Position numbers and translations under genes: made by a program. A DNA stretch of 64,000 nt from Jidongwangia harbinensis (GTDB lineage Bacteria; Actinomycetota; Actinomycetes; Mycobacteriales; Micromonosporaceae), in the NCBI RefSeq assembly GCF_020216025.1, contig NZ_JAIWNC010000024.1, forward strand, positions 119,133 through 183,132. Direction: 5' to 3'. This document shows, one piece after another, positions 50,873 to 59,119 of the stretch. The notes under the pieces were generated by a model. It was not told where the DNA came from. It saw nothing but the letters and a program-made list of their open reading frames with translations, and did not search any database. How positions within the stretch are numbered: position 1 is the first letter of the stretch; the number at the start of each line of letters is the position of its first letter.

Positions 50873-51609
50873 CCGGGGACCGTACCGCCCCGGCGCCGGA
50901 CGCCCGGACGCTGCGTGAGCTGACCGCCGCCCTCGGACACGCGCCGCGGACCTACGGCCCGGTCGGGGATCTCGGCGCCGTGCCGGACCGGGTGGTGGCC
51001 GCGGCGCGGTCCCTTCCGGAGCATCTGCGCCTGCCGTTCCTGCGCCTCGTCGTCGCCGCGGCGGAGCATCGCTGGCTGCCCTGGTTCGCCGCCGAGGTGG
51101 TCGACGGCGGTGCGGATCCGCGCCGGTTCGGCCGGAGCGGCGTCCTGGTCGTCGCGGCGCCGCTGAACGAGTTGCTCCGCACGCCGCTGACGGTCCTGCT
51201 GGGCCGCCTGGACGCCGGCGCCGGCTGGGTGGCGGTGCCGGCGGACCGGCTGCAATGGGAGCGCGGCAACGAGTTCACCGGGGCGGCGGCCCGCCCCTGT
51301 CCCGCCCTGAACCACCGCTGGCCGGCTCCGGCCGGCGTGAGCCGGATCCATCTACGCCGGACCGCTCCGGCCGAAGCCGACCCGGTGCTTCGCGCCCGCC
51401 GGTGGTTGGCGTCGCGGATCGCCGCCGCCACGGCGGCGCCGACCGGCCTGATGACGGTGGACCGCGCTTCGCTCAGCGCCGACGCCCGGATCGCCCACGC
51501 GGCGCTGATCCGGGAACAGCGGATGGCCGGGCCGGCGGCGGCGACGGTTCCGGGATTCGCCGGGCCGGCCCAGTGGTACGCCGCTGCCGACCCGGACGAC
51601 GTACCGTGA
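50869..51609 (+). CDS. Hypothetical partner of the DUF4157 protein
   Basis: A 246-residue protein whose GTG overlaps the DUF4157 stop (GTGA), so translation is coupled. I do not recognise it. It is helical and basic, with LPEHLRLPFLRLVVAAAEHRWLPW early and RARRWLASRIAAATAAPT late; no signal peptide or clear membrane span. By position it could be an immunity protein, adaptor or chaperone for the large protein; nothing in the sequence decides among these. Confidence 0.65.
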   Translation: MTGDRTAPAPDARTLRELTAALGHAPRTYGPVGDLGAVPDRVVAAARSLPEHLRLPFLRLVVAAAEHRWLPWFAAEVVDGGADPRRFGRSGVLVVAAPLNELLRTPLTVLLGRLDAGAGWVAVPADRLQWERGNEFTGAAARPCPALNHRWPAPAGVSRIHLRRTAPAEADPVLRARRWLASRIAAATAAPTGLMTVDRASLSADARIAHAALIREQRMAGPAAATVPGFAGPAQWYAAADPDDVP

Positions 51610-51699
51610 CGGCCGCGATCCGGACGCTCGACGAGACATCTGGCCGCAGCCGGGCCGCGGGTCAGACGCGCGGCCCGGCTGCCACGGCCGGGGCGGCGG

Positions 51700-52467
51700 T
51701 CACCCGGCGCTGGAGAGCAGCTGGTCGGCCGCGCGCTGGATGCTCTGGCTGAAGTAGGCGACGTCGGTGTAGACCGGGGTCGGCTCCTCGCCGGCGTCCC
51801 AGTCGCAGTCCGAGCCGGCGCTCACGATGCCGACCTGTTCCCAGGTGCCGCTGGGGAGCCGGTGCAGGGCCGGTCCGCCGGAGTCGCCGGGGCAGTGGCT
51901 CCTCTGGTCCACGGACTTCGCGCAGACTGTCGCCCTCGGGTACTCGGGATGCTCCGCCCACCAGGGGTCGTCGAAACACTGCTCGTCCGGCAGGAACGGC
52001 AGCTCCACCTTGTGGAGGAAGCGTTCCTGGGGACCGCCGGACTTCTTCGTGCCCCAGCCGGTCACCGTGAGCGTCCGCAGGTCCTGGGGCTCGGTGGCGA
52101 ACCTCAGGGTGGGCAGGTCGAGCGGCTGCTCCAGCTTGACCACCGCCCAGTCCGGCCCGTTCCACCACTCGGTCCCGCCGATGATGGCGGTGGACCTGGT
52201 GGACGTCCGCTGCGGGTCGTCCAGGTCGGCGGCGCCGGAGACGACGGTGAAGCTGTCGCCCGGCTGCTCGTCGACGCAGTGCTGGGCGGTGAGCACGAGT
52301 TGCGGATGAATGAGGCTGCCGCCGCACCCCACCGGGAGGAGCCGGACCATCCACGGGAACTCACCGGGCGCGGCCCGTTCACCGCCACTGATGGCGGCGG
52401 CCGGAGCCGCCGTGGCGAGTACGGCGGCCAGCGCCACCCCGGCGGTCAGAAGTCGTTCGAAGCGCAA
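51700..52467 (-). CDS. Secreted trypsin-like serine protease (S1A)
   Basis: A 255-residue preprotein from a TTG start with an excellent AAGGAGG site. Signal peptide residues 1-25 (GVALAAVLATAAPAAA). The catalytic triad is His63 (LTAQHC), Asp106 (GPDWAVVKLE) and Ser196 (CPGDSGGP). The mature N-terminus reads ISGGERAAPGEFPWMV, close to the IVGG type. Cysteines at 48/64, 164/182 and 192 with one near the end fit the usual disulfides. Probably an extracellular protease. Confidence 0.92.
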   Translation of the reverse strand: MRFERLLTAGVALAAVLATAAPAAAISGGERAAPGEFPWMVRLLPVGCGGSLIHPQLVLTAQHCVDEQPGDSFTVVSGAADLDDPQRTSTRSTAIIGGTEWWNGPDWAVVKLEQPLDLPTLRFATEPQDLRTLTVTGWGTKKSGGPQERFLHKVELPFLPDEQCFDDPWWAEHPEYPRATVCAKSVDQRSHCPGDSGGPALHRLPSGTWEQVGIVSAGSDCDWDAGEEPTPVYTDVAYFSQSIQRAADQLLSSAG

Positions 52468-52583
52468 CGGGCCTCCTTGGAAGGACTGCGGGTACCTGGG
52501 TAGGACGGTGCCGGCGGACCTTCCGGTTGCAGTTGCCCGACATTGCGGCTCGGCTCCCCCGGTCGCGGCGGGTTGCCCGGGGA

Positions 52584-52913
52584 TCAGCGCACGACGAGCC
52601 GCAGGTCCGCCGGGTCCACCTGCTCGGCCGCGTGTCCGGCCATCACCGCCCGGAGTGCCGCCACGTCGATCGGGCCGGTGACGGAGATCAGCGCGGTCCG
52701 GCCCGGGTCGACGAAGTCCATCGGGACTCCGCCGGCGTACTCGATGGTGGTGACGGTCAACTTCTCGGCCACCGGCCGGTCGGCGGCGGCGAGACGCAGT
52801 TCCACCGTGTCCCCCACCCGGACCGTCCCGGCGACACCGCGCACCGTGCCGCTCAGCGATCGGTGGGTCAGCCCGACGATGGCGAACAGTTGCAGCTGCG
52901 GGTCGTCGTCCAT
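52584..52913 (-). CDS. Small hypothetical protein with an EF-Tu domain-2-like barrel
   Basis: A 109-residue protein from ATG with GGAGG. The first half, FAIVGLTHRSLSGTVRGVAG and VRVGDTVELRL, looks like the beta-barrel of translational GTPase domain 2, but there is no GTPase domain. The rest (TALISVTGPIDVAALRAVMAG) is a small alpha/beta piece. Function unknown. It lies upstream of the protease gene on the same strand, 116 bases away. Confidence 0.7.
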   Translation of the reverse strand: MDDDPQLQLFAIVGLTHRSLSGTVRGVAGTVRVGDTVELRLAAADRPVAEKLTVTTIEYAGGVPMDFVDPGRTALISVTGPIDVAALRAVMAGHAAEQVDPADLRLVVR

Positions 52914-53077
52914 GGTGCACCTCCGGAACGAAACGGTCGGTCTGGTCGGGGAGGACAGGCTTGCGCGGGTCTCAAGTGGACGGCCGGATCTGGCTGGACG
53001 GGCCATGCCCGTGGGGCGGACGGGGTGCCACGATGATGGGTCACGGCATGCGATGCCGCTGATCACCGGGAGGACCC

Positions 53078-53188
53078 ATGCGTACCCTCAAACGACTCGT
53101 CATCCTCGTGGCCGCCACCGCGGCCACCGTGCTGGCCTGGCAGGCCGCCGCCAACGCGGCGTCGATGGTCGAGTACGCGCTGCTCTGA
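53078..53188 (+). CDS. Candidate 36-residue exported peptide
   Basis: A frame of 36 codons from ATG 53078 with GGGAGG 5 bases upstream: RTLKRLVILVAATAATVLAW is a textbook signal or membrane segment, followed by QAAANAASMVEYALL and stop. SMVEYALL resembles the mature start of Flp-type pilins, but here the protein stops right after it. It may be a short secreted or membrane peptide. Too short for most gene callers; supported by the ribosome site and hydrophobic pattern only. Confidence 0.45.
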   Translation: MRTLKRLVILVAATAATVLAWQAAANAASMVEYALL

Positions 53189-53261
53189 TCGTCCGCACGA
53201 CGGCGCCGGACGGTGACCTGCCGGTCCACCGCGAACCGGCCGGCCGGGAGCCCGGTTGGGG

Positions 53262-53723
53262 TCACCGGCCGGCCACCTGGCGGGTCAGCCGGTCCAGGCC
53301 GTTCCTGATCACCTGTCCGTACTCGTCGTCGCCGAGCGCGTCGAGTCCGGCCCGGGCCTGCTGCAGGTGCGCGCGAGCGCGGTCGAGGTCGCCGAGCCTG
53401 CGGTAGCAGTCACCCAGGTTGAGGTGCAGGGACGGGGATAGACCCGCGACCGGCAGCGCCACGCCGGCGCGCTGCGTCCGTTCGTCGGTGAGCAGGTCGG
53501 CCGCGGCGAGCGCCCGCTGGTCCCAGATCAATTCCTCGGGTACGTCGTCCTGCACGTCGGCCATGGTGTGCGCGAGCACGCACACGTGCAGGGGGTCGCC
53601 GTGCTCGCCGCCGATCTCGTCCCAGATCCGGCTGAGCAGCCGGCGCGCGGCGTCCCGCCGGCCTTGGTGATGGTGCAGCTGCGCCGCCTCACCGATCCGG
53701 ACGAGCGTCGGGTCGGTGATCAT
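53262..53723 (-). CDS. Small TPR-like hypothetical protein
   Basis: A 153-residue helical protein. LHLNLGDCYRRLGDLDRARAHLQQA is a clear tetratricopeptide unit, and the N-terminus (EAAQLHHHQGRRDAARRLLS) looks like another. No signal or membrane segment. Probably a protein-interaction scaffold; partners are unknown. Isolated between a small peptide frame and a DinB-like gene. Confidence 0.75.
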   Translation of the reverse strand: MITDPTLVRIGEAAQLHHHQGRRDAARRLLSRIWDEIGGEHGDPLHVCVLAHTMADVQDDVPEELIWDQRALAAADLLTDERTQRAGVALPVAGLSPSLHLNLGDCYRRLGDLDRARAHLQQARAGLDALGDDEYGQVIRNGLDRLTRQVAGR

Positions 53724-53804
53724 CGGATGTGTCCCTCCCGCTTCCGTGTCCCGCCCGCGCCGGGACGCCCACCGTCCACTCTGGCCGGACGACCGCCGAG
53801 CCGT

Positions 53805-54368
53805 CTACTGGCCCGTGCGCCCGTCGATGCATTCACGTAGCAGATCCGCATGGCCACAGTGCCGGGCGTACTCCTCGACCATGTGAATCAGAACGTCGCG
53901 CACGCTGACCCGCTGACCGTTGGCCATGTCGACGAGGCCGTCCAGCTCAACGCCCGAGTCCAGCCACTGGTCAGCGGCAGCGATCTGTGCCTGCCAGACG
54001 GCGAACGCATTCTCCACGACGGCCGGGTCGGCCACCGCACCTTCGAAATCGACGTCCGGCTGCTCCGCGGACCAGAACGGCCGTGGCGTGTCCCGGTCGC
54101 CCTGCAGGGTGCGCCGGAACCAGCTGTGTTCCACGCCCGCCATGTGCCGGATCAGGCCGAGCAGACTCATCGTCGAGGGCGGCACCGATCGGGTCGCCAA
54201 CTGCTCCGGCGACAGGCCGTCACACTTCATGCCCAGCGTCAGGCGGTAGTTGGTGAGGTACTCCCGGATGGTGGCCAGCTCGCCGACCGGGTTGCGGTCG
54301 GCGTACCGGGAATCCTCCTCCGGCGGTGCCCACATGCCGCGGTAACCGACTTCGCGTTGACGCGTCAT
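53805..54368 (-). CDS. DinB-like / DUF664 superfamily protein
   Basis: A 187-residue four-helix-bundle protein. The pattern YRLTLGMKCDGLSPEQLATR, LLGLIRHMAGVEHSWFRRTL and VLIHMVEEYARHCGHADLLRE gives the three conserved histidines of the DinB_2/DUF664 metal site. Actinomycete members are often mycothiol-dependent transferases or unknown. ATG start at 54368; the upstream in-frame extension is not supported. Confidence 0.88.
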   Translation of the reverse strand: MTRQREVGYRGMWAPPEEDSRYADRNPVGELATIREYLTNYRLTLGMKCDGLSPEQLATRSVPPSTMSLLGLIRHMAGVEHSWFRRTLQGDRDTPRPFWSAEQPDVDFEGAVADPAVVENAFAVWQAQIAAADQWLDSGVELDGLVDMANGQRVSVRDVLIHMVEEYARHCGHADLLRECIDGRTGQ

Positions 54369-54497
54369 GCGGGCATTCTCCCAGACCGCCGACCGTCTCG
54401 CGGGCCCGCCGCTGGGCGGACTCGTGCCGGCGGCCGCGCCCGGCGGCCGGGTACGGCGACGAGCAGACATCAACGAACATCAGTAGAGTCAGGCGTT

Positions 54498-54974
54498 GTG
54501 AACCGACTCACCGCCCCATCGGCCGTCTGCGCCGTCGCCCTCGCGCTCCTCACCGGGTGCTCCTCGGACGAACCCACCGAGGCCCGCCCGTCGGCGCCCG
54601 CGGCGTCCGTCGCAGCCGGCTCCGCTCCGCCCACCGGGCCGGCCGCCTCGGCATCCGCGCCGGCCGCCGGAACCGGCTCGGCGCTGTGCGGGCAGGTGGG
54701 CGCGGCGAAGGCGGCGCTCAACGAGGAACTCAAGCGGGTGGTGTCACCCGACGGTACGGTGCCGCCGGCCGAGGGCAAGAAGGTGTTGACCGGCCTGGCC
54801 ACCAAGCTGACCGATCTGGCCGCCTCCGCCGACGGCGAGCTGGCCAAGGCGCTCGACGGGCTCGCCGCCGAGGCGACGAAGGCGGCCAAGGCCGCCGACC
54901 CGGTGCGGGCGGCGTTGGGCGCCTCGTTCGACGCGGCGGGCCAGCGGGTCGACAAGGCGTGCGCGAAGACCTGA
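54498..54974 (+). CDS. Hypothetical lipoprotein
   Basis: A 158-residue protein from GTG. Signal sequence with lipobox LLTGC (Cys21), an Ala/Ser/Pro linker to about residue 62, then a helical Ala/Lys-rich domain (LNEELKRVVSPDG, KVLTGLATKLTDLAASADG) with two cysteines (LCGQVG and the penultimate DKACAKT), probably disulfide-bonded. Expected on the outer face of the membrane. Function unknown. Confidence 0.8.
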   Translation: MNRLTAPSAVCAVALALLTGCSSDEPTEARPSAPAASVAAGSAPPTGPAASASAPAAGTGSALCGQVGAAKAALNEELKRVVSPDGTVPPAEGKKVLTGLATKLTDLAASADGELAKALDGLAAEATKAAKAADPVRAALGASFDAAGQRVDKACAKT

Positions 54975-55022
54975 CCGCAGTCCGGAACCGGGGTCGGTCG
55001 CCGGCCGGGGCGGCCATGGTGA

Positions 55023-55139
55023 CTGCTCGACGACGCCGAGACGGCCGGCGTGCGGCGGGTGGTCTACGTCAGCAGCACGAGCGTGTACGGCAACGCGCTG
55101 GTGCCGACGGACCGGGCGGTGTGGGGTCGTATCGCCTAG
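55023..55139 (+). pseudogene. Fragment of an NAD-dependent epimerase/dehydratase gene
   Basis: A 38-codon open stretch between stops at 55020 and 55137 encodes LLDDAETAGVRRVVYVSSTS followed by VYGNALVPTD. AGVRRVVYVSSTSVYG is the Ser/Tyr strand of extended SDRs (epimerases). The cofactor loop and the rest are missing on both sides, so this is a relic. Confidence 0.6.
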
Positions 55140-55180
55140 GATCGCTGTCTGACGGCCGCCTCGTCGAAGGGCACGACCTG

Positions 55181-55957
55181 ATGACCGATGCCAACATCGA
55201 CGTGAGCCGGCCGAGTAGCGCGCGGGTGTGGAACTACCTCCTGGAAGGCACAGACAACTTCGCCGTCGACCGGGAGCTGGGCGAGGCGCTCCGCTCGGCG
55301 AACCCGGGAATCGTGGCGGTGGCCCGGGCCCAGCGGAGGTTCCTCATCCAGGCGGTCACGCTCCTGGCCGGCGAGCGGGGGATCCGGCAGTTCCTGGACA
55401 TCGGCACCGGCCTGCCGACGGCCGACAACACCCACGAGGTCGCGCAGCGTGTCGCGCCCGACTCGCGGATCGTCTACGTCGACAACGATCCGCTCGTGCT
55501 GGTGCACGCCCGTGCGCTGCTGACGAGTTCGCCGGAGGGTGCGACCGCCTACATCGACTCCGACGTGGCGGACCCTGAGCGGATTCTGCGCGAGGCCGCC
55601 CGGACGCTCGACTTCAGCAGGCCCGTGGCGCTGACCATGATCGGCATCCTGGGCAACGTCGCCGACTACGCCGAGGCCCGGTCGATCGTCCGGCGGCTGC
55701 TCGACGCCGTGCCGCCGGGCAGCTACCTGGTCGTGAGCGACGGGACCAGCACCAGCGCGCAGAGCGTGGAGAGCCAGCGGGTCGCCAAGCAGAGCGGTCA
55801 TCCGTACAACCTGCGCACCCCCGAGGAGATCGGCGGCTTCTTCGACGGGCTGGACCTGCTGGAGCCGGGTGTGGTGTCGACCTCGCGGTGGCGGCCACCG
55901 CCGGGCACCGAGCCGGAGGCCCTCGACGTGTACTGCGCGGTGGGCCGCAAGCCTTGA
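55181..55957 (+). CDS. PF04672-type SAM-dependent methyltransferase (DUF574)
   Basis: A 258-residue protein of the actinomycete-specific S-adenosyl methyltransferase family. Typical features: SSARVWNYLLEGTDNFAVDR at residues 12-31, QFLDIGTGLPTADNTHEVAQ (SAM loop), RIVYVDNDPLVLVHARALL, and LVVSDGTST. The natural substrate of the family is not established. ATG start; the stop overlaps the next ATG (TGATG), coupling it to a cytidine-deaminase-like protein. Confidence 0.92.
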   Translation: MTDANIDVSRPSSARVWNYLLEGTDNFAVDRELGEALRSANPGIVAVARAQRRFLIQAVTLLAGERGIRQFLDIGTGLPTADNTHEVAQRVAPDSRIVYVDNDPLVLVHARALLTSSPEGATAYIDSDVADPERILREAARTLDFSRPVALTMIGILGNVADYAEARSIVRRLLDAVPPGSYLVVSDGTSTSAQSVESQRVAKQSGHPYNLRTPEEIGGFFDGLDLLEPGVVSTSRWRPPPGTEPEALDVYCAVGRKP

Positions 55958-56655
55958 TGCGCCACCCCGCCGCGTTGATCGAGGCTGCTCGGTCGCTCGT
56001 CGGCAGGCACGGCGACGGGAACATCCACACGGTGGCCGCCGCCGTTCTCGACGAGCACGGGCGTACCCATGTCGGTCTGAATCTGTATCACTTCACCGGC
56101 GGACCCTGCGCCGAACTCGTCGCTCTGGCGGCGGCCCGGGCGGCCGGCGCCAGGGCCCCGCGTCTTCTCGTCGCGGTCGGCGACGCCGGCCGGGGCGTCC
56201 TGGCGCCCTGCGGCCGCGACCGGCAGGTGCTCGCCGACTACTTTCCCGACATCCAGGTCATCGTGCCCACCGGCGCGGACGTCCGGGTCGTGCCGATCGG
56301 TGACCTGCTGCCGCACACCTACCGGTGGCCGGCTCAGCAGGTGCAGCGGTTGCGGTTCCGCGCCGGCCACCTGCCCGCGGTCCGGGACGGGAGCAAGCGG
56401 GTGACGATGCGGTACGCGGATCCGGTTCAGGTGGGCCCGGCGCTGCTGGTGTTCGAGTTCGACGAGGAGATCTCCCTGCCCGGCCGGATCACGTCCACCA
56501 TGGCCAAACGCCTCGACCGGGTCACCGACGACGAGGCCCGGGAGGACGGCTTCGCCGGCGCGGCCGATGTGCTGCCGGGATTGCGGGACTACTACCCGGG
56601 GCTGCAACCGGGCGACGAGATCGTGATCGTCCGGTTCGACGTGGACGACGGCTGA
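55957..56655 (+). CDS. Cytidine-deaminase-like domain fused to an ASCH domain
   Basis: A 232-residue two-domain protein. Residues 1 to about 115 follow blasticidin-S/cytidine deaminases: GGPCAELVALAAAR gives Cys51 and the proton-shuttle Glu53, and APCGRDRQVLADYFPDIQVIV gives Cys85 but Asp88 where the third zinc Cys is expected. Residues about 130-232 resemble an ASCH (RNA-binding, PUA-related) domain: LRFRAGHLPAVRDGSKRVTM at its start and YYPGLQPGDEIVIVRF at its end. It starts inside the upstream stop (TGATG). A role in modifying or detecting a nucleoside or RNA is possible; the substituted ligand may weaken catalysis. Confidence 0.75.
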   Translation: MRHPAALIEAARSLVGRHGDGNIHTVAAAVLDEHGRTHVGLNLYHFTGGPCAELVALAAARAAGARAPRLLVAVGDAGRGVLAPCGRDRQVLADYFPDIQVIVPTGADVRVVPIGDLLPHTYRWPAQQVQRLRFRAGHLPAVRDGSKRVTMRYADPVQVGPALLVFEFDEEISLPGRITSTMAKRLDRVTDDEAREDGFAGAADVLPGLRDYYPGLQPGDEIVIVRFDVDDG

Positions 56656-56709
56656 CCGCGCCCCGTTTCGGGTTCGGGGTGTCGCCCGGCGATCCGCGAA
56701 GATGGACCG

Positions 56710-58125
56710 GTGACGGACCGTCCGACGCGCCCCTCCGACCGGCCCGGCGCCGCCGCCGATCAGCCGAGCGTCCGGTGGCCCTGGCTGTTGTCGAACCGGG
56801 GACTGGCGGTGGTCGCCTCGTGCCTCGCCCTGGTCGGCGTGTGCCTCCTGCTGGCGATGCTTCTGATCGCCGCGCGGACGCCCGAGCCGGAGCGGGCGAA
56901 GCTGCAGATCGAGACGCTCAAGTACGGCCTCGGCTTCTTCGCGGCCGGCGGCGCCGTCGCCGCCATCCTGCTCAGCACCCGCCGCCAGCTGCTCTCCGAG
57001 CACACCCACGGCCTGGCGGTGAAGACGCAGCAGCTGTCCGAACTGAACCATGCGCTGGCGCTGAAGGCGCAGGCGCACGTCGAGGACGACGCGGCCGAAC
57101 GCCGGGTGACCGACCTCTACGCGAAGGCGGTGGAACAGCTCGGGTCGTCCGACGCCGCGGTGCGCCTGGGCGGGCTGTACGCCCTGGAACGGGTCGCCCA
57201 GAATCATCCGAGCCAGCGCCAGACGGTGATCAACCTGCTGTGTGCCTACCTGCGGATGCCGTACGAACCACCGGCCCGGCCCGGGCGGCGCGACACCACG
57301 GACGCGCGGGAGCCCTTGGCGCAGTTGCCCCTGCCGGTCCGAGCGGTCCCGAGCCGCGGCCGTGATCCGCTGGAGGAGCTGCAGGTCAGGCTGACGGCGC
57401 AGCGGATCATCGCGACCCACGCCCGGTCTCCGGACGGCCCGGACGGCGTCCCGGCCGAACGGTCCGCCGCCGAGCCGGCCCACCAGTTCTGGGCCGGTCT
57501 GGAGCTGGACCTGGCCGGAGCCACGCTGATCGACTGGACGCTCGCCCAGGCCGACATCGCGTCCGCGACGTTCCGGGGCACGGTCTTCGTCGGGGACGCA
57601 CACTTCGCCGGCACGGAATTCCGCGAGGCCGACTTCTCCGGTGCGAGATTCCAGGGCGAGGCGCAGTTTCCCGCGGTCACCTTCCGGGTCCGGGTGCGGT
57701 TCGACGGGCTCACCGTCGAGGACGCCGCCTCGTTCGACGGGGCCGTCTTCGCAGCCGGGGTCTCGTTCCAGGACGCCACGTTCCTGCGCAACGCCGAGTT
57801 CCTCCGGGCCGGGTTCACCGGTGAGGCCTGGTTCGGCGCGACGAGGTTCTGCGGCGAGGCGTCGTTCGATCTCGCCGAATTCCACGACGAGGCGTGGTTC
57901 GGCGACGCCGAGTTCCGCAGCGAGGCGTGGATCGACAACACCACCTTCGGCAGTGACACCTCGTTCGAGCGCGCGACGTTCGAGGGCCTGCCGCGGCTGG
58001 ACCAGGCATCCGTCCTCATGGAGGTGAACTATCGCAGCGTCTGGCCGCCGGGGTGGACGGTGCTGCCCGGCTTCCGGCCGACCCGTCTGATCTACCGGGC
58101 CGGGTCCGGCCCGGGCATCGATTGA
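56710..58125 (+). CDS. Pentapeptide-repeat membrane protein
   Basis: A 471-residue protein from GTG. Two transmembrane segments (about residues 32-55 and 72-88), a coiled-coil-like helical stretch with LSELNHALALKAQAHVEDDA (about 108-140), an alpha-helical region with VRLGGLYALERVAQ, then pentapeptide repeats from about residue 262 to 430 with a phenylalanine at every fifth position (FRGTVFVGDAHFAGTEFREA). These form a right-handed beta-helix. This two-helix/pentapeptide form is frequent in actinomycetes, without known function. Confidence 0.88.
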   Translation: MTDRPTRPSDRPGAAADQPSVRWPWLLSNRGLAVVASCLALVGVCLLLAMLLIAARTPEPERAKLQIETLKYGLGFFAAGGAVAAILLSTRRQLLSEHTHGLAVKTQQLSELNHALALKAQAHVEDDAAERRVTDLYAKAVEQLGSSDAAVRLGGLYALERVAQNHPSQRQTVINLLCAYLRMPYEPPARPGRRDTTDAREPLAQLPLPVRAVPSRGRDPLEELQVRLTAQRIIATHARSPDGPDGVPAERSAAEPAHQFWAGLELDLAGATLIDWTLAQADIASATFRGTVFVGDAHFAGTEFREADFSGARFQGEAQFPAVTFRVRVRFDGLTVEDAASFDGAVFAAGVSFQDATFLRNAEFLRAGFTGEAWFGATRFCGEASFDLAEFHDEAWFGDAEFRSEAWIDNTTFGSDTSFERATFEGLPRLDQASVLMEVNYRSVWPPGWTVLPGFRPTRLIYRAGSGPGID

Positions 58126-58210
58126 TCGGACGGCGGCCGCCCGCCGGCCGATCGCCGACTGCGCAAGATTCGACCTCCCCGATCCGGCACCGGGTCGGCA
58201 CGCTGGGGCG

Positions 58211-59119
58211 ATGAACGACGTCCAGACGCAAGACACGGTCGTGACCTCGGCCGGTGTGCCGCTCGCGGCCCGTGTGCACCGCGCCGCGACCGCGGGCCAC
58301 GACCGGCAGCCCGCGGTGGTGGTCACCGGGTCGTGGCTGACCGTCAAGGAGCAGATGCCCGACCTGTACGCCGGCCGGCTCGCCGCCGCCGGCTTCACCG
58401 CGCTGACCTTCGACTTCTCCGGGTTCGGTGCCAGTGGCGGCGAGCCCGTCCAGACCGAGCTGCCGGTACGCAAGATGGCCGATCTGGCCGCGGTGGTCGA
58501 CGCCGCGCGCAGCATGTCCTGGGTGGACCCGGACCGCCTCGGTGTGGTGGCGGTCTGCGCGAGCGCCCAGTACACCCTCGGCGCCCTGGCCCGCGGCCTG
58601 CCGGTCGGTGCGTTCGCGTCGGTGGCGGGGTGGTTCCACGACCTGGCCACGGTCGCGCCGTTCTACGGTGGCGCGGACGGTGTGGCGGACCGGCTGGCGC
58701 GGGCCGGTGCGGCCGCCCGGACGTACGCGGAGACCGGCGAGCTGGTCACCGTCCCGGCGTACGCCGCGGGTGACCCGGACGCGGCGATGTCCGTGGAGAT
58801 GGACTACTACGCCAATCCGGAGCGCGGCGCCGTACCCCGGTGGCGTAATGCGATGTCCGTGCTGAGCTGGCAGCCGTGGCTGACCTACGACGCCTTCGCC
58901 GGCCTGCCCGGCGTGTCGACGCCGACGTTGCTGGTGCACAGCGACGACGCGGTGCTCCCCGACAACGCACGGCGGGTGGCCGACGGCCTCGGGCGGCACG
59001 CGACGACCGTGTGGGCCAAGGGCGCCCAGACCGACTTCTACGATCAGCCGGCCCAGGTGGACCTGGCCGTCCACGCCGTGGTCGACCACTTCACCGGCAC
59101 GCTGGGCAGGTCGTCGTGA
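58211..59119 (+). CDS. Alpha/beta hydrolase
   Basis: A 302-residue alpha/beta hydrolase. GFTALTFDFSGFGASGGEP is the usual strand-turn before the nucleophile; the elbow reads VAVCASAQYTLG with Ser near residue 119 where family members have GxSxG, so the first Gly is replaced by Cys. PTLLVHSDDAVLPDNA carries the acid. The final His is not obvious (a candidate is in LAVHAVVDHF). Resembles DltD-free dienelactone-type hydrolases. The stop overlaps the next GTG (GTGA). Confidence 0.85.
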   Translation: MNDVQTQDTVVTSAGVPLAARVHRAATAGHDRQPAVVVTGSWLTVKEQMPDLYAGRLAAAGFTALTFDFSGFGASGGEPVQTELPVRKMADLAAVVDAARSMSWVDPDRLGVVAVCASAQYTLGALARGLPVGAFASVAGWFHDLATVAPFYGGADGVADRLARAGAAARTYAETGELVTVPAYAAGDPDAAMSVEMDYYANPERGAVPRWRNAMSVLSWQPWLTYDAFAGLPGVSTPTLLVHSDDAVLPDNARRVADGLGRHATTVWAKGAQTDFYDQPAQVDLAVHAVVDHFTGTLGRSS

